A stretch of DNA of 64,000 nt from Actinomycetospora cinnamomea (GTDB lineage Bacteria; Actinomycetota; Actinomycetes; Mycobacteriales; Pseudonocardiaceae): the NCBI RefSeq assembly GCF_003096675.1, contig NZ_QEKW01000008.1, positions 1-64,000 on the forward strand. The letters are read 5' to 3'. This document shows, piece after piece, positions 8,901 to 17,165 of the stretch (positions are counted from its first letter, which is position 1; the number at the start of each line of letters is the position of its first letter). The translations under genes and the position numbers were made by a program. The notes beneath the pieces are model-generated. The model was not told the DNA's origin and made no database searches. It saw only the letters and a list, made by a program, of their open reading frames with translations.

Positions 8901-9766
8901 CCCGTGACACCCACGCCTGCGAGGCCGTCCTGGCGCTGTCGGGCACCACCAACGGGCACCTGGCGGTGCAGGGCTTCCACGCGCTCGAGCGCCGTACCGG
9001 CACGCGGCTGGCCGACCTGGCCGCCGAGCACGAGGGCACCCAGGTCACGTTCGCCGACACCCAGGTCCGCCCGGTGCCGGTGATCACCTCCCCGGAGTGG
9101 TCGGGCTCGGAGACCGGCGGGCGGCGCTACTCCCCGTTCACGCAGAACGTGGAGCGGAGCGTGCCGTGGCACACCCTGACGGGACGCCAGCACTTCTTCC
9201 TCGACCACGACTGGATGGCCGAGTTCGGCGAGCAGCTACCGGTCTACCGGCCGCCGCTGAACATGACCCAGCTGTTCGACGAGCCCCGGGTCGGCGAGCA
9301 GTCCGAGCTCGGGATCACGGTGCGGTACCTGACCCCGCACAACAAGTGGTCGATCCACTCGGAGTACCAGGACAACCTGTTCATGCTGTCGCTCTCCCGC
9401 GGCGGGCCCACGGTGTGGATGAGCCCCGGTGACGCGGCCCGGGTGGGGATCGGCGACAACGACTGGGTCGAGGCCGTCAACCGCAACGGCGTGGTGGTGG
9501 CCCGCGCGGTCGTGTCCCACCGGATGCCCGAGGGCACGGTCTACATGCACCACGCCCAGGACCGGCTGATCGACGTCCCGCTCGCTGAGACCACCGGGCG
9601 CCGCGGCGGCATCCACAACTCCCTGACCCGGCTCCTGATCAAACCCACCCATCTGATCGGCGGCTACGCCCAGCTGTCGTTCGCGTTCAACTACCTCGGC
9701 CCCACCGGCAACCAGCGCGACGAGGTCACGGTGATCCGGCGCCGCAGCCAGGACGTCGAGTACTGA
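5966..9766 (+). CDS. narG: Respiratory nitrate reductase alpha subunit
   Basis: The 1266-residue molybdenum subunit that reduces nitrate to nitrite. The N-terminal His/Cys site of the FS0 cluster is visible as H79, C83, C87 and C122 (HGVNCTGSCSW ... GCPRGA). The segment WYADLPVASPQ carries the Asp (about 252) that ligates Mo in NarG, and GAGTNHWFHSDTVYR and NGGGWAHYVGQEK are further NarG signatures. Length matches the family. The GTG start at 5966 is supported by AGGAGG six bases upstream. An Arg-rich N-terminus resembles the vestigial twin-arginine region of NarG. With narH, narJ and narI it forms the membrane-bound, cytoplasm-facing quinol:nitrate oxidoreductase. Confidence 0.98.
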   Translation: MARRRTGNGGDTRRRRPGAGGGDAGMDGPATDAVLRMGRFFRAGEISADTRALYRAGGRDADSFYRDRWSHDKVVRSTHGVNCTGSCSWKVYVKDGIITWEAQQTDYPSVGPDRPQYEPRGCPRGAAFSWYTYSPTRVRYPYVRGVLLEMFREARRRLGDPVDAWAEITGDPERRRRYTAARGKGGLVRAGWDEAVEMVAAAHVHTVKAYGPDRIAGFSPIPAMSMVSHAVGARFFSLLGAPMLSFYDWYADLPVASPQVFGDQTDVPESADWWDAAYLIMWGSNLPVTRTPDAHYMAEARYRGQKVVAVSPDYADNVKFADEWLPAQPGTDGALAMAMGHVVLKEFFVDRSTPRFTEYAQRFTDLPFLVTLREHGAQGDGSAPVYVPDRFLTADALADEHEAGGGEGAAFKTVLLDAATGAPAVPNGSLGFRFTDSGVGRWNLDLGDVDPLLTLHGSGTGDTATLLLPRFDPQPGTGGAAGVLRRGVPVRRVAGRLVTTVFDLLCAQYGVARPGLPGVWPTGYDDATQPYTPAWQEEITSVPAAAAARIGREFAASAEESGGRSMIVMGAGTNHWFHSDTVYRAFLTLTTLTGCQGVNGGGWAHYVGQEKVRPVTGHAQLANALDWSRPARQMIGTGFFYLHTDQWRYDAFGADVLSSPLGSGRFAGRATADVLAQSARMGWMPSYPTFDRNPLDLADEAEASGDAAAHVVGELQAGRLHFAGEDPDAPANWPRVMTVWRSNLLGSSAKGNEYFLKHLLGTDEAVRAEQTPPGRRPAEVRWREDADGEAPRGKLDLLLSLDFRMTSTTVFSDVVLPAATWYEKHDLSSTDMHPFVHAFSPAISPPWQARTDFDAFHAIAGAFSHLATRHLGVRRDLVATPLLHDTPDETATPGGAVRDWAAGEVAPVPGVTMPRLTVVERDYPHVAAKLASVGPLLDRLGATTKGVTFDVSGAVDYLKSKNGVVRAPGNPADGRPLLTRDTHACEAVLALSGTTNGHLAVQGFHALERRTGTRLADLAAEHEGTQVTFADTQVRPVPVITSPEWSGSETGGRRYSPFTQNVERSVPWHTLTGRQHFFLDHDWMAEFGEQLPVYRPPLNMTQLFDEPRVGEQSELGITVRYLTPHNKWSIHSEYQDNLFMLSLSRGGPTVWMSPGDAARVGIGDNDWVEAVNRNGVVVARAVVSHRMPEGTVYMHHAQDRLIDVPLAETTGRRGGIHNSLTRLLIKPTHLIGGYAQLSFAFNYLGPTGNQRDEVTVIRRRSQDVEY

Positions 9767-9780
9767 GAGGGGGTTTCCCG

Positions 9781-11526
9781 GTGCGCGTGATGGCCCAGAT
9801 GGGCATGGTCATGAACCTGGACAAGTGCATCGGCTGCCACACCTGCTCCGTGACGTGCAAGCAGGCGTGGACCAACCGCAGCGGTGTCGAGTACGTCTGG
9901 TTCAACAACGTCGAGACCCGCCCCGGCCAGGGGTATCCGCGCACCTACCAGGACCAGGAGCGGTGGCTCGGCGGGTGGACGCTCAACCGCCGGGGGCGGC
10001 TGGCCCTCAAGGCCGGCGGGCGGCTCAAGAAGCTGCTGACCATCTTCGCCAGCCCGAAGCAACCGCAGCTCGAGGACTACTACGAGCCCTGGACGTACGA
10101 CTACGACAACCTCGTCCAGGCCCCGCCGGGTGAGCACGTCCCGGTCGCCCGCCCGAAGTCGCTGATCTCCGGCGAGGACACGCAGGTCCGCTGGAGCGCC
10201 AACTGGGACGACGACCTCGGCGGCGGACCCGAGCTCACGCGCTCGGACCCGGTGCTGGCCGCGATGGCACGAGCGAACGAGCAGGTCCGCCTCGAGTTCG
10301 AGAAGACCTTCATGTTCTACCTGCCGCGCATCTGCGAGCACTGCCTCAACCCGTCATGCGTCGCCTCGTGCCCGTCGGGAGCGCTGTACAAGCGCAGCGA
10401 GGACGGGATCGTGCTGGTCGACCAGGACCGCTGCCGCGGCTGGCGGATGTGCGTGACCGGCTGCCCGTACAAGAAGGTGTACTTCAACCACCGCACCGGC
10501 AAGGCCGAGAAGTGCACGTTCTGCTTCCCGCGGGTCGAGGTCGGGCTGCCGACGGTCTGCTCCGAGACCTGCGTCGGGCGGCTTCGCTACATCGGGGTGA
10601 TGCTCTACGACGCCGACCGCGTCGCCGAGGCCGCCTCCGCCCCCGAGGAGCACGACCTCTACGAGGCCCAGCGCCGGGTGTTCCTCGATCCGAACGACCC
10701 GGTGGTGGCCCGCGAGGCCGAGCGGGCCGGGATCCCCCGGGACTGGGTGCAGGCGGCACAGCGCTCACCGATCTGGGCGCTGATCAACACCTACCGGGTG
10801 GCGCTGCCGTTGCACCCGGAGTACCGCACGATGCCGATGGTCTGGTACATCCCGCCGCTCTCGCCGGTCGTCGACGTGGTCCGCGAGACCGGGGTGGACG
10901 GGGAGGACGCCGGCAACCTGTTCGGCGCGATCGACGCGCTGCGCATCCCGATCGGCTACCTCGCCGAGCTGTTCACCGCCGGCGATCCCGCGCCCGTGAC
11001 CGCGGTGCTCCGGCGTCTCGCGGCGATGCGCTCCTTCATGCGCGAGGTCAACCTCGGCCGGCCCACCGACGAGTCGATCGCCGCGGCGGTGGGCATGACC
11101 GGCGACGAGGTGCAGGACATGTACCGGCTGCTGGCCCTCGCGCCCTACGACGAGCGCTACGTCATCCCCACCGCGCACACCGAGCTGGGCGACCCGTCGA
11201 CGCTGGCCCACGCGCTGGAGGAGAGCGCCACCGAGTGCGCCCTGGACTACGAGGGCGGGCCGGGCATGGTGGGCGGCGGCCCGTTCGGGGAGGGCTCGGG
11301 CGGCCCGGCCCCCATCGCGGTCGAGAACTTCCACATGCTCAAGGACCGCCAGACCGCGGACGCCCCCGCCGACCCGACCGACCGGGTGCACCGGGTGAAC
11401 CTGCTCAACTGGGACGGCAAGGGCCGCCCCGAGGGGCTGTTCCCCACCCCGCCGGCCGAGCGTCCGGCCGCGCCGCAGTTGATGGAGGGCACCGACCCGC
11501 ACGGCGATGTGGAGCCCCGGCCGTGA
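9781..11526 (+). CDS. narH: Respiratory nitrate reductase beta subunit
   Basis: A 581-residue iron-sulfur subunit carrying electrons from NarI to NarG. Cluster motifs are CIGCHTCSVTC (C16-C26), CEHCLNPSCVASC, CRGWRMCVTGC and CTFCF...CSETC. In the third motif Trp replaces one Cys, as expected for the 3Fe-4S centre of NarH, so this is not a defect. It begins 14 bases after narG with a GAGGGGG ribosome site in between. The stop overlaps the narJ GTG. The C-terminal part with WALINTYRVALPLHPEYRTMPMVWY is standard for the family. Confidence 0.98.
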   Translation: MRVMAQMGMVMNLDKCIGCHTCSVTCKQAWTNRSGVEYVWFNNVETRPGQGYPRTYQDQERWLGGWTLNRRGRLALKAGGRLKKLLTIFASPKQPQLEDYYEPWTYDYDNLVQAPPGEHVPVARPKSLISGEDTQVRWSANWDDDLGGGPELTRSDPVLAAMARANEQVRLEFEKTFMFYLPRICEHCLNPSCVASCPSGALYKRSEDGIVLVDQDRCRGWRMCVTGCPYKKVYFNHRTGKAEKCTFCFPRVEVGLPTVCSETCVGRLRYIGVMLYDADRVAEAASAPEEHDLYEAQRRVFLDPNDPVVAREAERAGIPRDWVQAAQRSPIWALINTYRVALPLHPEYRTMPMVWYIPPLSPVVDVVRETGVDGEDAGNLFGAIDALRIPIGYLAELFTAGDPAPVTAVLRRLAAMRSFMREVNLGRPTDESIAAAVGMTGDEVQDMYRLLALAPYDERYVIPTAHTELGDPSTLAHALEESATECALDYEGGPGMVGGGPFGEGSGGPAPIAVENFHMLKDRQTADAPADPTDRVHRVNLLNWDGKGRPEGLFPTPPAERPAAPQLMEGTDPHGDVEPRP

Positions 11527-12239
11527 CCCCGCCGACGACCGGAGCCCCCCGGGTGACGTTGTCCGACCGACAGCGGGCCGTGGCCTACCAGGCCGCATCG
11601 CTGCTGCTGGGCTACCCCGACGCCGGGCTGCTCGGGACGCTGCCGGTGCTGCGCCGCGCGCTCGAGGGGCTCCCCGTCGAGGTGGGTGAGCCGCTGCAGC
11701 GCCTGTGCGACCACCTGGCGGCGGGGTCGCCGACGGCGCTGGCCGCGGACTACGTCGCCACCTTCGACCTCCAACGGCGCTGCTGCCCGTACCTGACGTA
11801 CTACGTGTACGGCGACACCCGCAAGCGCGGGATGGCGCTGCTGGCGTTCAAGCGCGCCTACCGGGGTGCCGGGCTCGAGCTGGCCGACGACGAGCTGCCC
11901 GATCACCTCGCGGTGCTGCTCGAGTTCGCCGCGGCCGGTGACCCGCCCGGCGCGCACCTCGCGGCCGCCGACGCGCTGCTGCGGGAGCACCGCACGGGGC
12001 TGGAGCTGCTGCGCCTGGCACTGGCCGACGCCGGGTCGGTCTACCACCACGCGGTCGACGCGGTGTGCCGCACGCTGCCGGCGCTGCCCGCCGGCGACCG
12101 CGAGACGGTGCTCGCCCTCGCCCGCGAGGGCCCACCGGCCGAGGACGTCGGTCTCGATCCCTACCGGGAGGCGTTCGCCCCGCCCGAGTACATGGGTGGG
12201 CGTCCCGCGGGTGCCCAACACGCCGGAGGTGCGCGGTGA
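11523..12239 (+). CDS. narJ: Nitrate reductase assembly chaperone
   Basis: A 238-residue NarJ-type chaperone that holds apo-NarGH and promotes Mo-cofactor insertion before membrane attachment. Family features are ASLLLGYPDAGLL near the start, DYVATFDLQRRCCPYLTYY in the middle, and a C-terminal PYREAFAPPEY motif. The GTG start overlaps the narH stop by four bases and its own stop overlaps narI in the same way, which indicates translational coupling. Actinobacterial NarJ proteins are of this size. Confidence 0.95.
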   Translation: MTPPTTGAPRVTLSDRQRAVAYQAASLLLGYPDAGLLGTLPVLRRALEGLPVEVGEPLQRLCDHLAAGSPTALAADYVATFDLQRRCCPYLTYYVYGDTRKRGMALLAFKRAYRGAGLELADDELPDHLAVLLEFAAAGDPPGAHLAAADALLREHRTGLELLRLALADAGSVYHHAVDAVCRTLPALPAGDRETVLALAREGPPAEDVGLDPYREAFAPPEYMGGRPAGAQHAGGAR

Positions 12240-12979
12240 CCGGTCCCGACTCGACCGTCGACATCCTGCTGTGGCTGGTCTTCCCCTACGTCTGCCTCGT
12301 GATCCTCGTCGGCGGGCTGGTGTGGCGGTACCGCTACGACAAGTTCGGCTGGACCACCCGTTCCTCCCAGCTCTACGAGCGCCGCCTCCTGCGCTGGGGC
12401 AGCCCGCTGTTCCACTTCGGGATCCTCGTCGTGCTGCTCGGGCACGTGATGGGGCTGCTCATCCCGGCGAGCTGGACGGACGCGGTGGGGATCTCCCAGC
12501 ACGCCTACCACGTCATGGCGGTGGCGCTGGGCACCGTGGCCGGGTTCTGCACCCTGGCCGGCATCGCGATCCTGATCTACCGGCGGCGCACCGTCGGACC
12601 GGTGTTCTCGGCCACCACGAAGATGGACAAGGTCATGTACGCCGTGCTGACCACCGTCATCGTGCTCGGGCTGGCCAACACCGCCGTCGCGAACATCCTC
12701 GGCAGCGAGTACGACTACCGCACCGGGTTGTCGGTGTGGTTCCGGGGGATCTTCTACTTCCAGCCCGACCCCGCGCTCATGGCGGCAGCCCCGATCGGGT
12801 TCCAGCTGCACGCCGTCGCGGCGTTCGCGCTGTTCGCCCTGTGGCCCTTCACCCGGCTGGTCCACGCCTTCACCGCGCCGGTCGGCTACCTGACCCGCCC
12901 CTACATCGTCTACCGCAGCCGCGACGCTCACCTGGGCAGCCGCGCGCCGCGTCGCGGATGGGAACGGACGGGATCGTGA
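12236..12979 (+). CDS. narI: Respiratory nitrate reductase gamma subunit
   Basis: A 247-residue integral membrane diheme cytochrome b that oxidises quinol and passes electrons to NarH. Five transmembrane segments can be traced (about 8-28, 55-78, 90-115, 128-150 and 180-205). Heme-ligand histidines are recognisable in LFHFGILVVLLGHVMG (helix II) and in FQLHAVAAFALFALWPFTRLVH (helix V). The GTG start overlaps the narJ stop; the stop overlaps the GTG start of the transporter that follows. Confidence 0.96.
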   Translation: MTGPDSTVDILLWLVFPYVCLVILVGGLVWRYRYDKFGWTTRSSQLYERRLLRWGSPLFHFGILVVLLGHVMGLLIPASWTDAVGISQHAYHVMAVALGTVAGFCTLAGIAILIYRRRTVGPVFSATTKMDKVMYAVLTTVIVLGLANTAVANILGSEYDYRTGLSVWFRGIFYFQPDPALMAAAPIGFQLHAVAAFALFALWPFTRLVHAFTAPVGYLTRPYIVYRSRDAHLGSRAPRRGWERTGS

Positions 12980-14217
12980 ACGAGCCCGCCGACACCCGGA
13001 CCCCGGCGGCGGGAACGGCCGCGGGCCGTTCGGCCGAGGAGTCGGGGGCGCCGGGGCGGTACCGCGCGCTGGTGCTGGCGACGCTCGGGATGACGGTCAA
13101 CTTCTGGGCCTGGTCGCTTCTCAACCCGCTCGGTCCCCAGTACCGGGAGCTGCTCGGACTCTCGCCCTTCGCCCTCTCGGTCGCGGTCGCCGTGCCGGTG
13201 CTCGTCGGCTCGCTGGGGCGGATCCCGCTCGGTGCCGCCACCGACCGCTTCGGCGGACGGATCGTGTTCGCCGCCCTGAGCGCCGTGGCCATCCTCCCGG
13301 TGCTGTTCCTCGCCCTGTTCGACAGTTACCCGGCCCTGCTCGCCGGCGGCCTGGTCCTCGGGCTCGCGGGCGCCTCGTTCGCGGTGGGGATCCCGTTCGT
13401 GAACGCCTGGTTCCCCCCGCATCAGCGGGGGTTCGCGCTCGGCGTCTACGGCGTCGGCAACGCCGGGACCGCGCTGTCCAACTTCTTCACCCCCCGCATC
13501 TGGGCCGCCCAGGGTCCGGTCGCGCCCTTCCTGCTGGTCGCCGCCCTGCTCGCCCTCACCGCCGTGGCGTTCATCGCGGTCGGACGCAACGCGCCGGGCT
13601 GGCAACCGGCCACCGCCCCGTTCTGGCCCCGGTTCCGCCAGGCCATCGGGCTGCGCCTGAGCATCGATCTCGCCGCCCTCTACGCGATCACGTTCGGTGG
13701 GTTCGTCGCCTTCGGCGTGTACCTCCCCACGTACCTCCGGGACACCTACGAGCTCGAGGTGGCCGACGCCGCCGCCCGCGCCGCCGGCTTCGTCGTGCTC
13801 GCCACCCTGACCCGGCCACTCGGCGGGTGGTTGGCCGACCGCCGCCCACCCCACCACCTCATCGTCGGCGCGCTCGCCGTGGTCGCCGTCGGCGCCGTGG
13901 TCGCGGCCTTCGGCCCCCACATCGCGCTGGCCACCGTGGCGTTCCTCGCCATCGCCGCCGCGCTGGGCCTCGCTAACGGCGCCATCTTCGCCCTGGTCGG
14001 CCAGCGGGTCCCTGCCTCCCAGGTCGGCTCCGTCACCGGTGTGGTCGGCGCCGCCGGGGGACTCGGCGGCTTCCTGCCACCGATCGTCATGGGCGCGGTG
14101 TACCAGGCGACCGACGACTACGCGATCGGGCTCATGCTGCTCTCCGACGTCGCCCTGGCCGGCCTCGTCTACGCGGCGTGGCGCTTTGGGAGCCGCACCG
14201 CGTCGGTTGCGGCATGA
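12976..14217 (+). CDS. narK: NarK-family nitrate/nitrite transporter (MFS)
   Basis: A 413-residue major facilitator protein with about 12 membrane segments. NarK-family signatures are visible: NFWAWSLLNPLGPQYRELLGLS in helix 1 (abbreviated key residues), the conserved Gly-rich stretch VYGVGNAGTALSNFFTPRIW, and GAAGGLGGFLPPIVMG, the second nitrate signature. Function in the operon is nitrate import or nitrite export; the subtype (proton symport or antiport) is not settled by sequence. The GTG at 12976 overlaps the narI stop; an in-frame ATG at 12958 is an alternative start inside narI. The first 35 residues are a hydrophilic extension. Confidence 0.93.
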   Translation: MNEPADTRTPAAGTAAGRSAEESGAPGRYRALVLATLGMTVNFWAWSLLNPLGPQYRELLGLSPFALSVAVAVPVLVGSLGRIPLGAATDRFGGRIVFAALSAVAILPVLFLALFDSYPALLAGGLVLGLAGASFAVGIPFVNAWFPPHQRGFALGVYGVGNAGTALSNFFTPRIWAAQGPVAPFLLVAALLALTAVAFIAVGRNAPGWQPATAPFWPRFRQAIGLRLSIDLAALYAITFGGFVAFGVYLPTYLRDTYELEVADAAARAAGFVVLATLTRPLGGWLADRRPPHHLIVGALAVVAVGAVVAAFGPHIALATVAFLAIAAALGLANGAIFALVGQRVPASQVGSVTGVVGAAGGLGGFLPPIVMGAVYQATDDYAIGLMLLSDVALAGLVYAAWRFGSRTASVAA

Positions 14218-14232
14218 CCGCACTGAACCACC

Positions 14233-14244
14233 CCTGAATTCAGG
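14233..14244. promoter_or_regulatory. 12-bp perfect palindrome before the cupin gene
   Basis: CCTGAATTCAGG, a perfect palindrome, lies between the narK stop and the cupin GTG (14258). Its right arm runs into the AGGAG ribosome site (14242-14246), so a protein bound here, or a hairpin, would affect the cupin start. Function is not established. Confidence 0.3.
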
Positions 14245-14257
14245 AGACGTCTGAACC

Positions 14258-14608
14258 GTGCAGAAGATGTCGTTGGTCGCCCTCGCCCGCCAGCAGCTCG
14301 AACGAGCCGCCGCCGCCGCCAGCGGTCGCAGCGCACGGACCGTCTACGGCGGCCATGAGCACGTCCTGCGCCAGACGGTGATCGCGCTGACGGCGGGGGC
14401 GCGACTGGCCGAGCACGAGAACCCCGGCGAGGCGACCCTGCAGGTCCTCACCGGGAGGGTCCGCCTCGCCGCCGGCGACGACACCTGGGACGGACGGACG
14501 GGGGACCACATCGTCATTCCCCAGGCGCGGCACAGCCTCGAGGCGCTCGAGGACGCCGCGGTGCTGCTGACGATCGGTGGGCACACCCGCAACGGGTCTC
14601 ACGCGTGA
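14258..14608 (+). CDS. Small cupin-domain protein
   Basis: A 116-residue single-domain cupin. The two cupin motifs are recognisable as TAGARLAEHENPGEATLQVLTG (key residues H and E) and GDHIVIPQARHSLEALEDAAVLLTI with a late His. Such small cupins bind a divalent metal or a small ligand, and their functions differ widely. It lies 40 bp after narK in the same direction and is probably the last gene of the nar operon. The GTG start is chosen because AGGAG lies about 11 bases upstream; the ATG at 14267 is an alternative. A role in nitrite or NO handling would be speculation. Confidence 0.75.
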   Translation: MQKMSLVALARQQLERAAAAASGRSARTVYGGHEHVLRQTVIALTAGARLAEHENPGEATLQVLTGRVRLAAGDDTWDGRTGDHIVIPQARHSLEALEDAAVLLTIGGHTRNGSHA

Positions 14609-14611
14609 GGG

Positions 14612-17089
14612 TCACCGTGCGCCCTGGACGAGGGGAGCCACGGGTGTCCCCTCCACTCCGGCGAGCCCGGACACGGACTCCAGCGTCTCGCCGATCTTGA
14701 GGTCGTTGAGGAAGATCGTCGCGGGCTCGGCCTCGGCGCTCGCGTCGCGGTAGATGCCGGTCTTGAGGAAGTCGAGCTCGTCGATCATCGTGCCGCGCGG
14801 GGGCCGGAAGCCCTGCAGCACCGGCTGCCCGCCGCGGTACACCGACACCTCGCCACCGCCGATCGCGAACCGGACGTCGAGCTGCACGTCGAGGTTCTCC
14901 CCCGGCCGGACCGGGCCGAGGTCGCGGACGCGCTCGCCCACGTTCGACAGCCACAACCGGTTCTCCTGGATCTCCAGGGCCACCGGCGGCGAGGTGTTCG
15001 TCCCGCCGTCGTGCAGCTGCCAGATGACCTGCCAGCTGCGGGTGTCGGTGGGGAAGTCGGCCGGCAGGAACGCGCTGTAACCGAAGAACAGGTGCTCGCC
15101 CTCGCGGATGTCCTGGGCCTCCTCGGGGCGGACCTCCGAGCGCTTCGCGCCCTCGGGCACCTCGAGCTTGACCACCCGCCGGCCGGGCACGTTCGGGCTC
15201 TCGACCTCCTCCGGCACCAGGCCGCCGCCCTCGACGTTTCCGCCGTTCGAGTCCTGGAACCCGGCCAGGCCCGACGTGAGCGCCCACAGCGCACCGGTGT
15301 CCGCGCCGGCGCCGTCCCGGCCCGTGGCGCCGGTGTCGTCCTCCGTCCCGGCGCCGGTCCCGGCGCCGGCCCCGCCGGTCTCGGTGTCCGGTCTCGCCGT
15401 GGTCGTCGGCGCAGCGGTGTCCGAGCCGGTGCCCGGTGGCGTGGGGGTCGTCGGCGCGGCGGTGCCGGAGGCGTCGCCGCCGTCGGGGTGGGCCGACGAC
15501 CCGTCCCCGCCCTCCGGGTAGGCCTGCGGCCCCGAACCATCGGGGTAGACCTCCGTGTCCTGGGGATACGCCTCGCCGTCCGGTGCAGGCTCTCGGGTGG
15601 TGACGGGCGCCGACGTCTCCGCTGTCGACGTCTCCGGTGCCGACGTCTCCGGTGCCGGCGTCTCCGGTGCCGACGGGGTGGTCGTGGGTGCAGACGTCCC
15701 GGTGGCCCTCGTCCCGGTGGCCCTCGTCCCGGTGGCCGTCGTCCCGGAGGCCGTGGTGGCGCCCGGCTCTCCCGTGCCGCCGGATGCATCGCTGTCGTCG
15801 GGGTAGGCCGGCGCCCCGGCACGGCTGTCGGGGTAGGCCTCCGATTCCTCGGGAGACGCCGCGTCCCCCGGGCCGGACTCTCCGGTGGAGCCCGGCGCCG
15901 TCGTGCCCGGCGCCGTCGTGCCCGGCGCCGCGCTCGTCGGGGCGCCCTCGGCGGCCTCACCCGCAGGGAGCGAGGTGATCAGCCGGCTGAGGGAGTCCGA
16001 GGCCCAGCGCGGGGCCGGGGTGTCGGGCGCGACCGCGAGGTCCGCGTAGCCGGTGTGCGCCCCGGCGGCGACCGCCTGCTCGAGCGGCGGCGCGGGTGAG
16101 CCCGCGGGCGTGGCGCAGACCGGGTCCTCGGGCGCGCAGACCTGGATGGTGCGTCCCGCAAGGGCCCCGAACCCGCCCTCGCGGGCCGGCAGAACGCCGT
16201 GGCCGGTGGCGCCGTCGGGGACCGTGCGGGCCTCGGGGTCGCGCGCCGGGTCGCCGAACAGCCCGATCGCGAGCACCTTCTCGGCGGGGACCCGTGGCTC
16301 CTGCCCCGCGCCGACGCGGGCGGCCAGGTCGCCGGCCACGTGCGCGCCCTGCGAGTAGCCGAACAGCATCGTCCGGCTCGCGGGGCAGGCCTCGAGCTGC
16401 GCGACCACCTGGTCGGCGAGCGCGGTGACCGCCTGCTGCTGGTCGACCTCGTACGACGCGCCGACCTCGGGCCCGGCCAGCGAGACCACGGCCAGGCGGT
16501 CACCCACCTCCTGCACCAGCGGATCCGTGACGGCCGCGAGCGTCTCGCCCCCGGACGCCCCCGCCCCGTTGACCGCGAAGAGGGTGACGTCCCGGCACGC
16601 GGCGGGCGCCGCGGCCGCGACCGTCGCCACGCCCGTGCCCGCCGTGCCGACCACCGTGCCGACGAGCACCACCGACACGAGCGCGGCCGCGGCCGCCAGG
16701 ACGCCGACGGGGTGGCGCCGCGGCCGCGCGGTGAGACCTCCGAGCACCGGTGCCGTGCGCCGCCGACCCGACCACGCCCTGCCCGACGCGGGACGCGGGC
16801 GCCCGCCCCGCCCGTCGTCGACCGCGCCGTCGGGGTGCACCACGAGGGGCCAGCAGCTCCAGGGACCCGCCATCTCGACACGCACCGGCCGGCCGAGCTC
16901 CCGGGCCCGGCGGGCGGCGGCGGCCAGCCCGGCGCGGTGGGGGTCGGCGCCGCGGGCGAGCGGGACCGCCACGCCGTCGACCCGCAGCGGCACGCGCCCG
17001 GCCGGGCGGTCGACGCGCAGGCGCACCACCGGCTCGGCGGGCACCGGGCGACCGAACCGGTCGACGAGCAGGCGCTCCCCCGCACTCAC
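14612..17089 (-). CDS. Membrane-anchored cutinase fused to a heparin-lyase-like domain
   Basis: An 825-residue, three-part protein. Residues 1-115 are a cytoplasmic Arg-rich region, followed by one membrane segment at about 125-150 (GVLAAAAALVSVVLVGTVVG). Residues about 160-370 are a cutinase/serine-esterase domain: FAVNGAGASGGET, nucleophile Ser in GYSQGAHVAGDL, acidic residue in CAPEDPVCATP and His in AAGAHTGYAD, with the usual paired cysteines. Residues about 370-610 are a Thr/Pro/Ala linker with 15-bp repeats and recurring YPD/YPE motifs. Residues about 610-815 resemble the polysaccharide lyase family PF14099: HLFFGYSAFLPADFPTD, SWQVIWQLHDGG, LDFLKTGIYRD. I infer an exported enzyme attacking ester- and glycan-containing polymers. 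The pairing of domains is unusual. Confidence 0.8.
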   Translation of the reverse strand: MSAGERLLVDRFGRPVPAEPVVRLRVDRPAGRVPLRVDGVAVPLARGADPHRAGLAAAARRARELGRPVRVEMAGPWSCWPLVVHPDGAVDDGRGGRPRPASGRAWSGRRRTAPVLGGLTARPRRHPVGVLAAAAALVSVVLVGTVVGTAGTGVATVAAAAPAACRDVTLFAVNGAGASGGETLAAVTDPLVQEVGDRLAVVSLAGPEVGASYEVDQQQAVTALADQVVAQLEACPASRTMLFGYSQGAHVAGDLAARVGAGQEPRVPAEKVLAIGLFGDPARDPEARTVPDGATGHGVLPAREGGFGALAGRTIQVCAPEDPVCATPAGSPAPPLEQAVAAGAHTGYADLAVAPDTPAPRWASDSLSRLITSLPAGEAAEGAPTSAAPGTTAPGTTAPGSTGESGPGDAASPEESEAYPDSRAGAPAYPDDSDASGGTGEPGATTASGTTATGTRATGTRATGTSAPTTTPSAPETPAPETSAPETSTAETSAPVTTREPAPDGEAYPQDTEVYPDGSGPQAYPEGGDGSSAHPDGGDASGTAAPTTPTPPGTGSDTAAPTTTARPDTETGGAGAGTGAGTEDDTGATGRDGAGADTGALWALTSGLAGFQDSNGGNVEGGGLVPEEVESPNVPGRRVVKLEVPEGAKRSEVRPEEAQDIREGEHLFFGYSAFLPADFPTDTRSWQVIWQLHDGGTNTSPPVALEIQENRLWLSNVGERVRDLGPVRPGENLDVQLDVRFAIGGGEVSVYRGGQPVLQGFRPPRGTMIDELDFLKTGIYRDASAEAEPATIFLNDLKIGETLESVSGLAGVEGTPVAPLVQGAR
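15612..15930. repeat. 15-bp tandem repeats in the cutinase-lyase linker
   Basis: Three sets of in-frame 15-bp repeats lie inside the linker coding region: a GACGTCTCCGGTGCC-like unit four times (about 15612-15671), a CCCGGTGGCCCTCGT unit three times (about 15698-15742) and a CCCGGCGCCGTCGTG unit nearly three times (15891-15930). They encode Thr/Ala/Pro pentapeptides and should vary in copy number between strains. Confidence 0.75.
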
Positions 17090-17165
17090 GCGCCACCGCC
17101 CCGCACCGACCGCCGCATCCCTGCCCGCCCTCCACCCGGCGGCGGCCCGGCCGGGATGCCGGGGC

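Noticed and set aside
5942-9208. Very long open frame antisense to narG (over 1000 codons)
   Set aside because: The composition is Arg/Gly/Val-rich and shows no domain. It mirrors narG codons with G/C in third position, so it is a shadow.
10434-10475. Trp in place of Cys in the third NarH cluster motif
   Set aside because: This substitution is the normal feature of the 3Fe-4S centre in NarH, not a mutation.
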